Shown: positions 1 through 9,113, counted from the first letter of the stretch. The stretch: DNA of 64,000 bases from Larsenimonas rhizosphaerae (GCF_023700005.1 NZ_JAMLJK010000001.1:248001-312000), one strand, 5' to 3'. Numbers and translations are program-made. The notes: a model not told the origin generated them from the sequence alone.

Positions 1-301
1 GTAGCAGTATTGTGTGACGTCATGGGGGGTGCGCTAATGGTGGGTAATTATACGACCATTGTCGCACGTCTTTCCGCGTGCGTCCGTGCTGATCATTTCA
101 ACGTCATCGTTTCACGTTCGGTGCGCCTGAGCGAGCCTCTGATGTGCCCCTGTCGTGGCCAGTGACGTGAGCGGCGGTTTGCCTGCCCCGGAGCGTGGTA
201 TCACGCCTCGTGCGCTTTCGACTGCATGTGCCGGCCAGGCGGCAGGGCGTCTATGCTGTGTCCTGGTATATGCCACCCCACAGGATGCTCACGAGACCGA
301 T
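1..301. other. Upstream region without a recognised gene
   Basis: No convincing gene is seen here. The open frame that continues upstream of the MFS gene from 155 has no clear ribosome binding site and its first 49 residues are not membrane-like, so it is treated as non-coding. A palindromic TGACGTCA lies near 15-22. The left edge of the window cuts off any upstream neighbour. Confidence 0.4.
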
Positions 302-1498
302 ATGCCCCATCGACTTGCCCATTCATTGAGCGGTGCACGCGGCCTGGCCGCCATCGCGTTCGTATTCACCGTGACGATGCTGGGCACCACACTGCCCGCA
401 CCGCTGTATCCGATCTATGAGCAGCAGTTCGGTTATTCGGCCCTGATCATCACGGTAATCTTTGCCACTTACGCCGTGGGTGTATTGCTGGCGCTGGTGG
501 TCAGCGGGCCCTGGTCGGATCAGCTGGGGCGGCGCCCCATGCTGGCTGTGGGGCTGGTATGCGCCCTGGCAAGCAACCTGTTTTTCATGAGCGATGGGAC
601 GCTCTGGTGGCTGCTGGCAGGGCGTTTTCTGTCCGGTCTGTCGGCAGGGCTTTTTACCGCGACGGCCACCGTGGCCGTGATCGAGCTGGCTCCGGAGCGC
701 CTCAAAAATCGGGCGGCCATTATCGCCACGGCCGCCAACATGGGTGGGCTGGGGCTGGGGCCTCTGACTGCCGGAGCGCTGGCGCAGTATCTGCCGTCGC
801 CCCTGGTCCTTCCCTACGCTGTGCATACCCTGCTGATCGTCGTGGCGGGCGGGCTGTTGTGGCAGTGCCATGAAACCGTCACCCGCCCGGACAGGCCTCG
901 GCTGCATCGCCAGTCATTCAGTGTGCCCCGAGAGGTTCGGGCCGTATTCATTCCCGCCTCGATTGCCTGCTTCGCGGGCTTTTGCGTCATGGGGCTGTTC
1001 ACCTCACTGGTGCCCAACCTGATGGGCCAATTGCTGCACATTGATAATCACCTGGTGGTCGGGGCCTCCATCTTTCTGCTGTTCATGGGCTCGACCCTGG
1101 GGCAGATGATTCAGCGCAGGTTGCCGGCGCACCTTCGTCTGCCCCTGTCCACGTTCACGTTGCTGGTCGGGCTCGGGTGTCTGCTGGTGGCGATAATGAC
1201 CGGGCAGTTCGGGTGGCTCATTACCAGCGCCGTGATGGCCGGTACCGGGCAGGGAGGTTCCTTTGGCGCCAGCATCTCGACAGTGGCGGGGCAAAGCCCA
1301 AAAGCGCAGCGCGGGGAGGTGACGGCACTGTTGTTCGTGGTGGCCTACGTGGCACTGTCGCTGCCGGTGGTCGGGCTGGGTCTGGCAGTGACGCTCATGG
1401 GGCTGAAAGCCGCTGGCCTGTTGTTTACCGGCCTTGTCATGGTACTGGCCGCAGTTGCGCTGGCGGGATTGCTGCGCCTGCGGCACAGCCAGACCTGA
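302..1498 (+). CDS. MFS transporter
   Basis: This is a 398-residue inner-membrane carrier of the major facilitator superfamily. Its hydrophobic segments are consistent with twelve helices. The family signature between helices 2 and 3 is visible as SDQLGRRP. The start at 302 is chosen because MPHRLAHSLSG leads straight into the first helix; a longer frame from 155 would add an arginine- and proline-rich, unmembrane-like 49 residues. The ribosome binding site is weak, so the start is not certain. Drug or metabolite export is the usual role of such single carriers, but nothing here reveals the substrate. The gene converges on the metallophosphoesterase. Confidence 0.8.
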   Translation: MPHRLAHSLSGARGLAAIAFVFTVTMLGTTLPAPLYPIYEQQFGYSALIITVIFATYAVGVLLALVVSGPWSDQLGRRPMLAVGLVCALASNLFFMSDGTLWWLLAGRFLSGLSAGLFTATATVAVIELAPERLKNRAAIIATAANMGGLGLGPLTAGALAQYLPSPLVLPYAVHTLLIVVAGGLLWQCHETVTRPDRPRLHRQSFSVPREVRAVFIPASIACFAGFCVMGLFTSLVPNLMGQLLHIDNHLVVGASIFLLFMGSTLGQMIQRRLPAHLRLPLSTFTLLVGLGCLLVAIMTGQFGWLITSAVMAGTGQGGSFGASISTVAGQSPKAQRGEVTALLFVVAYVALSLPVVGLGLAVTLMGLKAAGLLFTGLVMVLAAVALAGLLRLRHSQT

Positions 1499-1538
1499 GC
1501 GTTTTCAGTGAGCCGTCGTCCCGGAATGAGGAAGGAGC

Positions 1539-2507
1539 CTATTGTGCTGTACCGTTGCCCTGAAGGGTAAACATCGTCAGTTCCGGTGGGGCATCGATAC
1601 GAATCGGCACCATGCTGAAGCCGATCCCGCGATTGACGTACAGCCTGTTGCCCGGCGCGCCATAGTCCTCCTCGATCCAGCCATCGGTATGTGCCGGGCC
1701 GGATTGAAACAGGCTCATCCAGCTCCACTGTGGCAGACCGGGCAGGCGCATCTGCCCGCCATGCGTGTGGCCGGCCATGGCCAGCGGCGCCGTATGGGCA
1801 GGAAAATCGGGAAATGACGCCGGGTTGTGCATGACGACAAGGCGGGCAGCGTCGCCCGGCAGGGTTTCAAGGGCCTGTTCCACGTGATCATTGCCGGCGT
1901 AGTGCGAGCCGATACCCACCAGATAAAGGGGCTGGTCCGTGGTATTGCTGTCTGGAAGTGACAACGGTACTGCCCGGTTCTGGAGCACGGTAATGCCGGC
2001 CTGTTGGATGCGTTTTTTCACGGCATCGGCAATGAATCCCAGGCGGGCATCATGGGGAGAGGCCATGGCGTAATCATGGTTGCCCAGCACCGCATGAACA
2101 GGAATACCGGCCTCCACCAGAGGCTTCAATCGCGCCAGGGTGGTATCCAGTGACATGAGGGTTTTTTGCTCATTGGCCGTGTTCAGTGCCCGCTTCGCGG
2201 CAGCGGCATCGGATGTATTGGTGGGGTGATAGACAAAGTCGCCGGCAATGATCACGGCAGCCGGGCGCTGCCTGAGGAGGGTCTCGGTAATGGTATCGAT
2301 CAGCGAGGTGTTATCGAGCCACATGCCGGACTGAAAATCGGCGAGCAGGGCAATCCTGCGCCCTTCCCACGCCCTGGGCAGGTTGGGCACCGTCGCGCTG
2401 GTATTACGCTGGTCAAGTGTATAGGGCTCGATCACTACACCCCAGACCAGTGCGGCGAGTAGAGCGAACGCAAGCGTAACCACGATCCGTTTTATAATGC
2501 GTGTCAT
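1539..2507 (-). CDS. Membrane-anchored metallophosphoesterase (YkuE-like)
   Basis: A 322-residue calcineurin-type phosphoesterase. The two-metal site motifs appear in order: LLADFQSG, AGDFVYH, LGNHDYAM and MAGHTHGGQ. An N-terminal hydrophobic segment (about residues 5-25) would anchor it in the inner membrane with the catalytic domain outside the cytoplasm. This matches YkuE-like family members, some of which act on UDP-diacylglucosamine-type lipids; the substrate here is unknown. The start at 2507 is supported by GGAG nine bases upstream; the frame extends further to 2690 but that part is not protein-like. Confidence 0.85.
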   Translation of the reverse strand: MTRIIKRIVVTLAFALLAALVWGVVIEPYTLDQRNTSATVPNLPRAWEGRRIALLADFQSGMWLDNTSLIDTITETLLRQRPAAVIIAGDFVYHPTNTSDAAAAKRALNTANEQKTLMSLDTTLARLKPLVEAGIPVHAVLGNHDYAMASPHDARLGFIADAVKKRIQQAGITVLQNRAVPLSLPDSNTTDQPLYLVGIGSHYAGNDHVEQALETLPGDAARLVVMHNPASFPDFPAHTAPLAMAGHTHGGQMRLPGLPQWSWMSLFQSGPAHTDGWIEEDYGAPGNRLYVNRGIGFSMVPIRIDAPPELTMFTLQGNGTAQ

Positions 2508-2881
2508 GCCGTTTCGCTCCGAAATGTCTGTGCCGCTGCGGCGGATCGATTCTGACAAGCCGGATGCCAGGATACAACACACCTTTTCGGAACGTGACAG
2601 GCTGACCACCTGAAAAGGTCGAACATGATGCGTCGACAGGCCGGTGCGCCCATACCGGGGAATATGTCGGTGTGCCCTGGCCTGGCTCACCCTCTGCAGG
2701 ATCGCCTGGTTGTCCTCATAACCGAATGTATATCGAAGTATCGGGAAAACGGTATTAGTGGCTTGCCAATCCCCTGGCCTACTGTGGTAGCGAGCACGTT
2801 ATTGGCACCGCTCAACCAGCGAATGATTATTTCGAATAAAAAGCAGACTGCTGACACAGTCGCACCGCAGGAGCACGTACC
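2508..2881. other. Divergent promoter region, metallophosphoesterase / aldose epimerase
   Basis: This 374-base region separates two divergent genes and should hold both promoters. It becomes AT-richer between about 2815 and 2850, just before the epimerase gene. A small dyad, CGAA-N7-TTCG, lies near 2819-2833. No known operator could be assigned. Confidence 0.4.
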
Positions 2882-4069
2882 ATGAAATGGGGAATGTCCT
2901 TTTCCTGTCTGGCGCTGGGCGCCAGCCTTGGATTTCTTGCCGCCAATCCGGCCCTCGCCGACGACAGTGGGGCGATGAATACCCCTGAGTCCGTCGAACG
3001 TTCGGCATTTGGCACCTTGCCTGACGGGCGCAGGGTCGATCTTTATCGCATCGTCAATGGTAACGGCGTGGAAATGGAAGTGACCAATTACGGTGGCATC
3101 ATCACGTCACTCAAGACGCCGGACGCTCAGGGCCGGCTCGATGACATCGTGCTGGGCTTTGGCTCACTGGATGGCTATCTATCGGACGCCTATCGTCAAT
3201 CCAACCCGTATTTCGGGGCGTTGATAGGGCGCTATGGCAACCGGATCGCCGGCGGAACGTTCGAGCTGAACGGTAAAACGTACGATCTGGCCAAAAATGA
3301 TGGTCCCAACCACCTGCATGGGGGCGACAAGGGATTCAACCGCGTGCTGTGGAACGCCACGCCGTTTGAAAATGACAGCGGTTCAGGGCTGGTGCTGACC
3401 TATACCAGTGCTGATGGCGAGGAGGGGTATCCCGGCAAGCTGGACGTCGAGGTGACCTACACACTGACGGATAACAACGAACTGGCCATTGATTACAAGG
3501 CCACGACGACCAGGGCGACACCTGTCAATCTGACCCAGCACAGCTATTTCAACCTGGGCGGTGAAGGCAGTGGCGATATTCTGGATCATCAGGTCATGAT
3601 CAATGCCGACGAGTTCACGCCCATCAATGAGACGCTGATTCCGACCGGTGAAATCAAGTCGGTGAAGGGCACGCCGTTTGATTTTACCAAGGCGACGGCT
3701 ATAGGGGAGCAAATCAATGACGATAACCAGCAGCTTGTTCGTGCCAGGGGATATGACCACAACTTCGTGATTGATCGCGCGTCAGCAACGGACGACACGC
3801 TGGTATTGGCGGCGCGGGTCAGTGACCCTGAAAGCGGCCGTGTCATGGAAGTAGCTACCACCGAGCCGGGCATTCAGTTTTATTCCGGCAACTTTCTGGA
3901 TGGCACCCTGACCGGCAAGGGAGGCAATGCCTATGGCCATCGCAGCGGCCTTGCGCTGGAAACCCAGCATTACCCGGATTCGCCCAATCAGGCCGACTTT
4001 CCTTCTACCATCCTGAAACCGGGCGATACCTATCAGTCCCGTACGGTGTATACCTTCTCGACCGAGTGA
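2882..4069 (+). CDS. galM: Exported aldose 1-epimerase
   Basis: A 395-residue mutarotase that interconverts alpha and beta anomers of aldoses such as galactose and glucose. Family motifs are present: NPYFGALIGRYGNRI, HGGDKGFNRVLW, the catalytic His region QHSYFNLGG, and the catalytic Glu region LALETQHYPDSPNQ. The first 26 residues form a cleavable signal peptide ending ALA, so the enzyme should act in the periplasm, unlike cytoplasmic GalM. The start has a good AGGAG eight bases upstream. No other sugar gene is adjacent, so the sugar is not indicated. Confidence 0.9.
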   Translation: MKWGMSFSCLALGASLGFLAANPALADDSGAMNTPESVERSAFGTLPDGRRVDLYRIVNGNGVEMEVTNYGGIITSLKTPDAQGRLDDIVLGFGSLDGYLSDAYRQSNPYFGALIGRYGNRIAGGTFELNGKTYDLAKNDGPNHLHGGDKGFNRVLWNATPFENDSGSGLVLTYTSADGEEGYPGKLDVEVTYTLTDNNELAIDYKATTTRATPVNLTQHSYFNLGGEGSGDILDHQVMINADEFTPINETLIPTGEIKSVKGTPFDFTKATAIGEQINDDNQQLVRARGYDHNFVIDRASATDDTLVLAARVSDPESGRVMEVATTEPGIQFYSGNFLDGTLTGKGGNAYGHRSGLALETQHYPDSPNQADFPSTILKPGDTYQSRTVYTFSTE

Positions 4070-4550
4070 TTCCATATGTGATTGGAACGTGACACTGCGC
4101 CGCCTTTGGGCGGCCTGCATGGTGGATACAGATAAAAACTACTGGTTTCCCTGCGATTCACTGCCGTACACGCAGCTCAACCTGACCTCGCCCGATTTCG
4201 AATGGAAAAAGGTGGAATCAGAAGGGCTGGAATTCACGCTCAATAATCGCAAGTCAGGCGAAACGATACCCGGCGCCCACGGCGCCGGTTTTTTATGCTG
4301 CCATACAGACCGCTGAAAAACGGCAATAATAAAGGCGCTGCGTTTTTCGCAGGCGCCGGCGGTGGTTCAAAATTACCCGGGGCGATGCCCGAGTCAGGAG
4401 GAAACACCCTGCAAACACGCAGTGCCTTTGTTCCGGGCAGTTTTATGGCAGTGGGCATGATCTGGGGCGGCAGCCATGTGGGCAAGGCCGCCGAGACCTG
4501 TCTCGATCTGAACACCGCCAAAAAAACCAGACGTTTCAGGCCATCTGAGG
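4070..4550. other. Intergenic region between epimerase and mesD
   Basis: These 481 bases carry a perfect GCCGCC/GGCGGC hairpin at 4099-4114 and a strong plus-strand terminator at 4270-4294. A 65-codon frame starting at 4119 reads through the terminator and is judged not to be a gene. After 4295 no gene or clear signal is seen until mesD, which runs the other way. Confidence 0.4.
4270..4294 (+). terminator. Intrinsic terminator
   Basis: An eight-base-pair stem CCGGCGCC/GGCGCCGG with a three-base loop is followed by six T. It lies about 200 bases after the aldose epimerase stop, so it is the likely end of that transcript. Confidence 0.8.
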
Positions 4551-5579
4551 TCAGAGGGCAAGCTCTGCTCGAACGATGGCGGCGCCCGCGCTCAAGGCGT
4601 TCAACTTTCCTTGTGCCACGGCGCGTGGCAGGGGCGTCATGCCGCAGTTGGTGCAGGGGTACAGCTTGTCGGCATCCACGAATTGAAGCGCCTTTCGCAG
4701 GACATTGGCGACCTCCTCGGGTGTTTCGATGGTGTGGGTGGCCACATCGATCGCGCCGACCATCACTTTCTTGCCCCGAATGAGTTCGATCAGCTCCATC
4801 GGGACATGGGAGTTCTGGCATTCAAGCGAGACGATATCGATGTTCGACGCCTGCAGTCTGGGAAAGATCTCCTCGTACTGGCGCCATTCCGACCCCAGTG
4901 TCTTCTTCCAGTCCGTGTTGGCCTTGATGCCGTAGCCGTAGCAGATATGTACTGCCGTTTCGCACTCGACCCCTTCGATTGCCTTCTCGAGTGCCGCGAT
5001 GCCCCAGTCGTTCACCTCATCGAAGAAGACGTTAAAGGCCGGCTCATCGAACTGGATGATGTCGACGCCGGCGGCGGCCAGCTCCCGAGCTTCCTGGTTG
5101 AGGATCTTCGCGAACTCCCAGGCGAGCTTTTCACGGCTCTTGTAGTGGCCATCATACAGTGTGTCGACCATGGTCATGGGGCCCGGAAGCGCCCACTTGA
5201 TGGGTTGGTCGGTCTGCTGGCGCAGGAATCTGGCATCGTCGACGAAGACCGGTTTTTCGCGCGCCACGGGGCCAACCACTGACGGCACACTGGCGTCATA
5301 GCGATCGCGAATCCTGACGGTCTTGCGTTGCTCGAAATCGACGCCGCTCAAATGCTCGATGAAGGTGGTGACAAAGTGCTGACGTGTCTGTTCGCCATCA
5401 CTGACGATATCAATGCCGGCCTGCTGCTGATCGTGCAATGATACCCGCAGTGCATCCTGCTTGCCTTCGATCAGTTCCCTGTCCTGCAGTTTCCAGGCAG
5501 ACCAGAGCGTCTCGGGCTCGGCAAGCCAGGCAGGTTTCGGCAGGCTGCCGGCGGTGGATGTGGGTAACCATTCATTCAT
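4551..5579 (-). CDS. mesD: MesD, MetE-core methionine synthase
   Basis: A 342-residue protein equivalent to the catalytic C-terminal half of cobalamin-independent methionine synthase; the N-terminal folate-binding half of MetE is absent. The zinc ligands of MetE can be placed at His211 and Cys213 (VHICYGYG), Glu253 (SLECQN) and Cys312 (CTNCGMTPL). The adjacent DUF1852 gene identifies it as the MesD type, a family described as making methionine from homocysteine without a folate methyl donor and needing MesX and oxygen. The start at 5579 is chosen over 5690 because MNEWLPTSTAGSLPKP is the conserved family beginning. It follows mesX by 40 bases, so the two form an operon. Confidence 0.88.
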   Translation of the reverse strand: MNEWLPTSTAGSLPKPAWLAEPETLWSAWKLQDRELIEGKQDALRVSLHDQQQAGIDIVSDGEQTRQHFVTTFIEHLSGVDFEQRKTVRIRDRYDASVPSVVGPVAREKPVFVDDARFLRQQTDQPIKWALPGPMTMVDTLYDGHYKSREKLAWEFAKILNQEARELAAAGVDIIQFDEPAFNVFFDEVNDWGIAALEKAIEGVECETAVHICYGYGIKANTDWKKTLGSEWRQYEEIFPRLQASNIDIVSLECQNSHVPMELIELIRGKKVMVGAIDVATHTIETPEEVANVLRKALQFVDADKLYPCTNCGMTPLPRAVAQGKLNALSAGAAIVRAELAL

Positions 5580-5619
5580 GATGTAAAACCTTGTCGATAG
5601 AGAATCAGTGGCGGAAGAA

Positions 5620-6603
5620 TCAGGATGCGGGGCGTGAAGACCACTGATCGAGATACGGCTTGTAGGGCTTGATGAAGTGCTCTTCGGCAAACCTGCCCTG
5701 CTCTATGCCCAGCCGGTTACGCTCTTCGCGGTCGTAGACGATCGGGGTCAGTGAGTAGTCCGAGTGGTCAAGGCTTGGTTTATAGGCACGGCCCGCCACG
5801 GAATTCGCGTTATAGATTTCGGGGCGGTAGATCTTCTGGAACGTGTCCATGGTGCTGATGGTGCTGATGAGTTCCAGATTGGTGTAATCGTTGAGCAGGT
5901 CGCCGAAGAAGTAGAACGCCAGTGGTGCGACGCTGCCTTCCGGCATGAAGTAGCGCACGGTCAATCCCATCTTCCTGAAATACGCATCGGTCAGTGAGTA
6001 GTCATCCTGCCGGTATTCGACGCCAAGCACCGGGTGTCGGTTGTCCGTGCGGTGGTAGGTCCTGCTGTTGGACACGCTGATGCAGATCACGGGCGGTTTG
6101 GTGAAGCAGTCCTTGTAGGCACCGGAATTGATAAAGGAGGTGAACAGATTGCCGTGCAGCGTGCCGAAGTTGTCCGGGATGCTGAAGGTGGTGCGGTTCT
6201 TGTTGTGTTCCGGCAGTACGACGCTGAAATCATAGTCCCGGACATACGAGGAAAAATTGTTGCCTGCGACGCCCTCGATGCGTTCACCGGTCTGGCGATC
6301 GAGGATGGTGGTCTTCAGGATTTCGATCAACGGCAGGGCATCGCTTGCGCGCGCGGCATGGATCGTCATGTCGACGGACACGATATCAAGTTCGACGGTA
6401 TAGCGGTTGCCTTCCGGGTTGTCCCAGTGGGCCAGCGCATTGAACCGGTTGTCGATCATTTCAAGCGTTCTGCGCAGGTTCTCCTGGCGCTGTTCTCCCC
6501 GGGCCAGATTGGCAAAGTTGGTGGTGGTGCGCGTGCTGTCCGATGGACGATAATGCTCATCGAATCCGATGCGTTTGATGGTAAAGGTAACCTCTTCGCT
6601 CAT
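5620..6603 (-). CDS. mesX: MesX, DUF1852 protein, partner of MesD
   Basis: A 327-residue DUF1852 protein. It is soluble, with no signal peptide or membrane segment. Genes of this family are found next to MesD and are required for its methionine synthesis in Acinetobacter, where an oxygenase role has been proposed; the chemistry is not settled. The start at 6603 (MSEEVTFTIKRIGFDEHY) has AGGAG nine to ten bases upstream and is preferred to 6693. It is first in a mesX-mesD operon and is divergent from the reductase homologue at 6978, which suggests shared control. Confidence 0.88.
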   Translation of the reverse strand: MSEEVTFTIKRIGFDEHYRPSDSTRTTTNFANLARGEQRQENLRRTLEMIDNRFNALAHWDNPEGNRYTVELDIVSVDMTIHAARASDALPLIEILKTTILDRQTGERIEGVAGNNFSSYVRDYDFSVVLPEHNKNRTTFSIPDNFGTLHGNLFTSFINSGAYKDCFTKPPVICISVSNSRTYHRTDNRHPVLGVEYRQDDYSLTDAYFRKMGLTVRYFMPEGSVAPLAFYFFGDLLNDYTNLELISTISTMDTFQKIYRPEIYNANSVAGRAYKPSLDHSDYSLTPIVYDREERNRLGIEQGRFAEEHFIKPYKPYLDQWSSRPAS

Positions 6604-6977
6604 GGCGACCTGCACTCCTGATACCTGAAATTCATGGGTTGCCGGGCCCCGTGTCTTTTCTTTCCGTTCTGTTCGGTCCCGGGTGCGGCTCAAGCGCGCT
6701 GGCCTGTTGCCGCGTCAATCCGTTGGCATGCCTGATCTGCACGCGATGGCCGTATCCATGCATCACCCGAGGTAACGGGTGAGCGACGATCGGCGTTTGG
6801 AAGGTATTGTCGGTGACGCCTCATCATGAAACAAACTGAATATTTTCAAGATTAAATAGAATCAAATTCATGATTGGGCGATGTCTCCCATCTCATCGAG
6901 GTGGCACATGCGGCGCTCAATCGTCATGGGGTCCGGTTTGACAGGGCGTTCGATCCGGCAGCGGAAGGGCAGTGATC
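6604..6977. other. Divergent promoter region, mesX / MTHFR-like gene
   Basis: This 374-base region should contain promoters in both directions. Most of it is GC-rich like the genes, but 6824-6880 is markedly AT-rich and carries nested dyads, annotated separately. No MetJ-type AGACGTCT repeat and no recognised riboswitch was seen. Confidence 0.4.
6824..6873. promoter_or_regulatory. AT-rich operator-like dyad between methionine genes
   Basis: Seven-base perfect arms TCATGAA and TTCATGA bracket an AT-rich core. Inside, at 6837-6848, lies TGAATATTTTCA, which resembles the MetR site TGAA-N5-TTCA but has four instead of five central bases. The position between divergent methionine genes fits a LysR-type activator, but this is an inference. 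Confidence 0.3.
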
Positions 6978-8441
6978 ATGTTGAGAAAGGCACTTTGCGA
7001 ACACCGGTTCGTCTGTGTTGTCGAGTTTGTGCCAAGACGTTCTGCCGAGCGCCTGGCAGGCTTTGAACAACTCATGCAGCGCTCAAGCCTGTGCGGCTGG
7101 CCGCTGGTCGGGGCCATTGCCGACCGGGTGAGCAGCAACGATGACCTGTCGCCACCAGAGACGTTTTCAAGAGCGGCATGCTCCTTTCCGGCCCTGCTTC
7201 ACTTTTCCGGCAAGGATCGCGACCGACAGGCGCTACTTGATCAGATGGATCGCATGGACGCCGCCGGTCTGGATCAACTGCTGGTGCTGACGGGCGATCG
7301 GGTGGTGGGGCATGAGCCCGGTCAGCCCGTGCGTTATCTGGAGTCCGTTCCTGCACTGGACATCGTCAGGCAGGCCAGGCCGAGCTGGCTGCTCGGTGCC
7401 GCCTTGAATCCGTTCAAGTACCAGGAGGACGAGAGCGGGGCGCAGTACCTCAAGGCTGAAAAGAAACTTCTGGCCGGTACCGATTTCCTGACCCTCCAGC
7501 TGGGCTTCGATGCCCGGAAGCATCAGGAGGCCCAGACATGGATGCAGCAGCGCACCGCCCCCGTGCACCTGTTGGCCTGTGTCATGGCGTTGACCGCCAG
7601 AAGTGCCACGCTCCTGGAGCACGTTCCTGGCGTCACGATTACCCGCTCGATGCACGCGCTGCTTGCCGCAGAAGCGGCGGTTTCCACGGCCTACGCCCGT
7701 GAACGCAGTCTTGCGCGTCTGGGGGTGCAGATCATCGGGCTTGAATTGATGGGGTATGCCGGTATCCATCTGTCGGGGATCCACACCCTGGAACAGCTGC
7801 ACGCGCTGGAAAAAACGATCGATACCCTGAGACTGGAGATCAGGACCCTCGAGCAATGGCGTGCCGCCTGGGAGGCGCACTGGCACATGCCGGACGTGCC
7901 TCTCGTAACGTTTCATCCCTCGGAGTCTGGCTGGCAACCGGGCGAGTCCCGATCACGTGCGACCCGAAAGGAGCGTATGCGCTACCACACGCTATCGATG
8001 TTCCATTCGCTGTTGTTCAGTCGCACCAATCCGCTGAGTCGAGGCGCTGGCTGGCTGCTCACACGTCGGGTCTGGCGGACGCCCCGCGGCAGGCACTGGC
8101 TGCATCGACTTGAGCGGGGGGTGAAACGCCCCCTGGTCGGATGTGATACCTGCGGGACGTGCCGCCTTGAGGACACCTTGTACATCTGCCCCGAAACCTG
8201 CCCCAAGGGGCTTGCGAACGGCCCCTGTGGCGGGACTCGGCTTGATCGCTGCGAGTTTGGTGATCGCGAGTGCATACACAGCGTTAAATACAGAACGGCC
8301 AGGGCGACCGGGCAGACACGGGTACTGACCGACCGCCTGATTCCGTGCATCGATGCTGACGCGCGCCACCAGAGTTCCTGGCCACAGTGGTTCGATGCCG
8401 CGTCACCGCGAACGCCCGGGGATCAGGAACAGAGCCCTTGA
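6978..8441 (+). CDS. Methylenetetrahydrofolate reductase homologue with Cys-rich C-terminal domain
   Basis: A 487-residue, two-part protein. Residues about 10-300 look like the TIM-barrel of methylenetetrahydrofolate reductase (VVEFVPRR at the start, LTGDR near 106, GAALNPF near 140, LQLGFD near 175). Residues about 385-435 carry eight cysteines (389, 392, 395, 404, 408, 417, 425, 432) in the pattern of the MTHFR C-terminal domain, which in acetogen reductases binds zinc or an iron-sulfur cluster. A linker of about 80 residues joins them. ATG 6978 is preferred to GTG 6972; GGAAGG lies upstream. It is divergent from mesX-mesD, suggesting a role in methyl-group supply or recycling, not proven. 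Ordinary MetF lacks the Cys domain. Confidence 0.75.
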   Translation: MLRKALCEHRFVCVVEFVPRRSAERLAGFEQLMQRSSLCGWPLVGAIADRVSSNDDLSPPETFSRAACSFPALLHFSGKDRDRQALLDQMDRMDAAGLDQLLVLTGDRVVGHEPGQPVRYLESVPALDIVRQARPSWLLGAALNPFKYQEDESGAQYLKAEKKLLAGTDFLTLQLGFDARKHQEAQTWMQQRTAPVHLLACVMALTARSATLLEHVPGVTITRSMHALLAAEAAVSTAYARERSLARLGVQIIGLELMGYAGIHLSGIHTLEQLHALEKTIDTLRLEIRTLEQWRAAWEAHWHMPDVPLVTFHPSESGWQPGESRSRATRKERMRYHTLSMFHSLLFSRTNPLSRGAGWLLTRRVWRTPRGRHWLHRLERGVKRPLVGCDTCGTCRLEDTLYICPETCPKGLANGPCGGTRLDRCEFGDRECIHSVKYRTARATGQTRVLTDRLIPCIDADARHQSSWPQWFDAASPRTPGDQEQSP

Positions 8442-8504
8442 GCGTAATGAGTGCATGGCCACAAGGGGGGGCAAACGCGGTAGCCTCGTGGCCTCTCGAG
8501 AGGC

Positions 8505-9002
8505 TTAGCCCTCGCGTATCCGTGCCATCGACAGCGCATCGACCAGCACGCCCTCGCGGCGGGCAAAGTTCCGATGGTGACCTTCCTGTTCGAAGCCTGC
8601 GCGGGTGTAAAGCGCGATGGCGGCGGCGTTGTCAGCGTACACGCTCAGCTCGAGCCGGGTCAGGCCCAGCCAGTCATCGGCAAGTTCCAGTGCCGCCCCG
8701 AGCAACCGCGTGCCGATGCCCTGGCCGTGAACGGTTTCATCCACACCCATGCCGAGGCTGCCGACATGCCGCCTGCGCGGGCGGTGCTCCTCCAGCAGCA
8801 GACTGATCTGGCCGACCAGACGGCCATCGAGCGTCGCGACCAATAGATGCTTGCCCGGTCCTGCCGCCACCTTTTCCGCCCATGCCGATACCGGCATATA
8901 CGGCAGCCCCAGCGTGTTGCGCTGAAGGGTGGGCTGGGAATAGAGGACGTGAACCGCGGGGATGTCCTCGGGTTCGAGGGCGCGAATGTGAAGAGAGCTC
9001 AT
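8505..9002 (-). CDS. GNAT family N-acetyltransferase
   Basis: A 165-residue acetyltransferase of the GNAT fold. The acetyl-CoA pyrophosphate loop is clear as VHGQGIGTRLL, followed by the conserved LELSVYADNAAAIALYTRAGFEQEG. The overall sequence resembles YhhY-type amino-acid or peptide acetyltransferases; the substrate is unknown. The start at 9002 (MSSLHIRALEPEDIPAV) is the family-typical beginning, and the upstream extension to 9065 is discarded. It is transcribed alone between convergent and same-strand neighbours, separated from the SDR by a terminator. Confidence 0.85.
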   Translation of the reverse strand: MSSLHIRALEPEDIPAVHVLYSQPTLQRNTLGLPYMPVSAWAEKVAAGPGKHLLVATLDGRLVGQISLLLEEHRPRRRHVGSLGMGVDETVHGQGIGTRLLGAALELADDWLGLTRLELSVYADNAAAIALYTRAGFEQEGHHRNFARREGVLVDALSMARIREG

Positions 9003-9063
9003 GGCGATACCAGGGATGTGTCGGGGGACTCCCCCATACTGCCTGATGCGTGATGCATGGCAC

Positions 9064-9094
9064 AAAAAAGGCAGCGCCCATGCGCTGCCTTTTT
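9064..9094 (-). terminator. Intrinsic terminator of the SDR gene
   Basis: An eight-base-pair stem GGCAGCGC/GCGCTGCC is flanked by A-run 9064-9069 and T-run 9090-9094, so it can work in both directions. Only the minus-strand SDR gene ends next to it. Confidence 0.85.
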
Positions 9095-9113
9095 GACATG
9101 CCCCTGAACAGGC

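Noticed and set aside
4119-4316. A 65-codon frame after the aldose epimerase with a protein-like aromatic stretch
   Set aside because: It runs through a strong intrinsic terminator at 4270-4294 and ends after it, which a real gene would not do.
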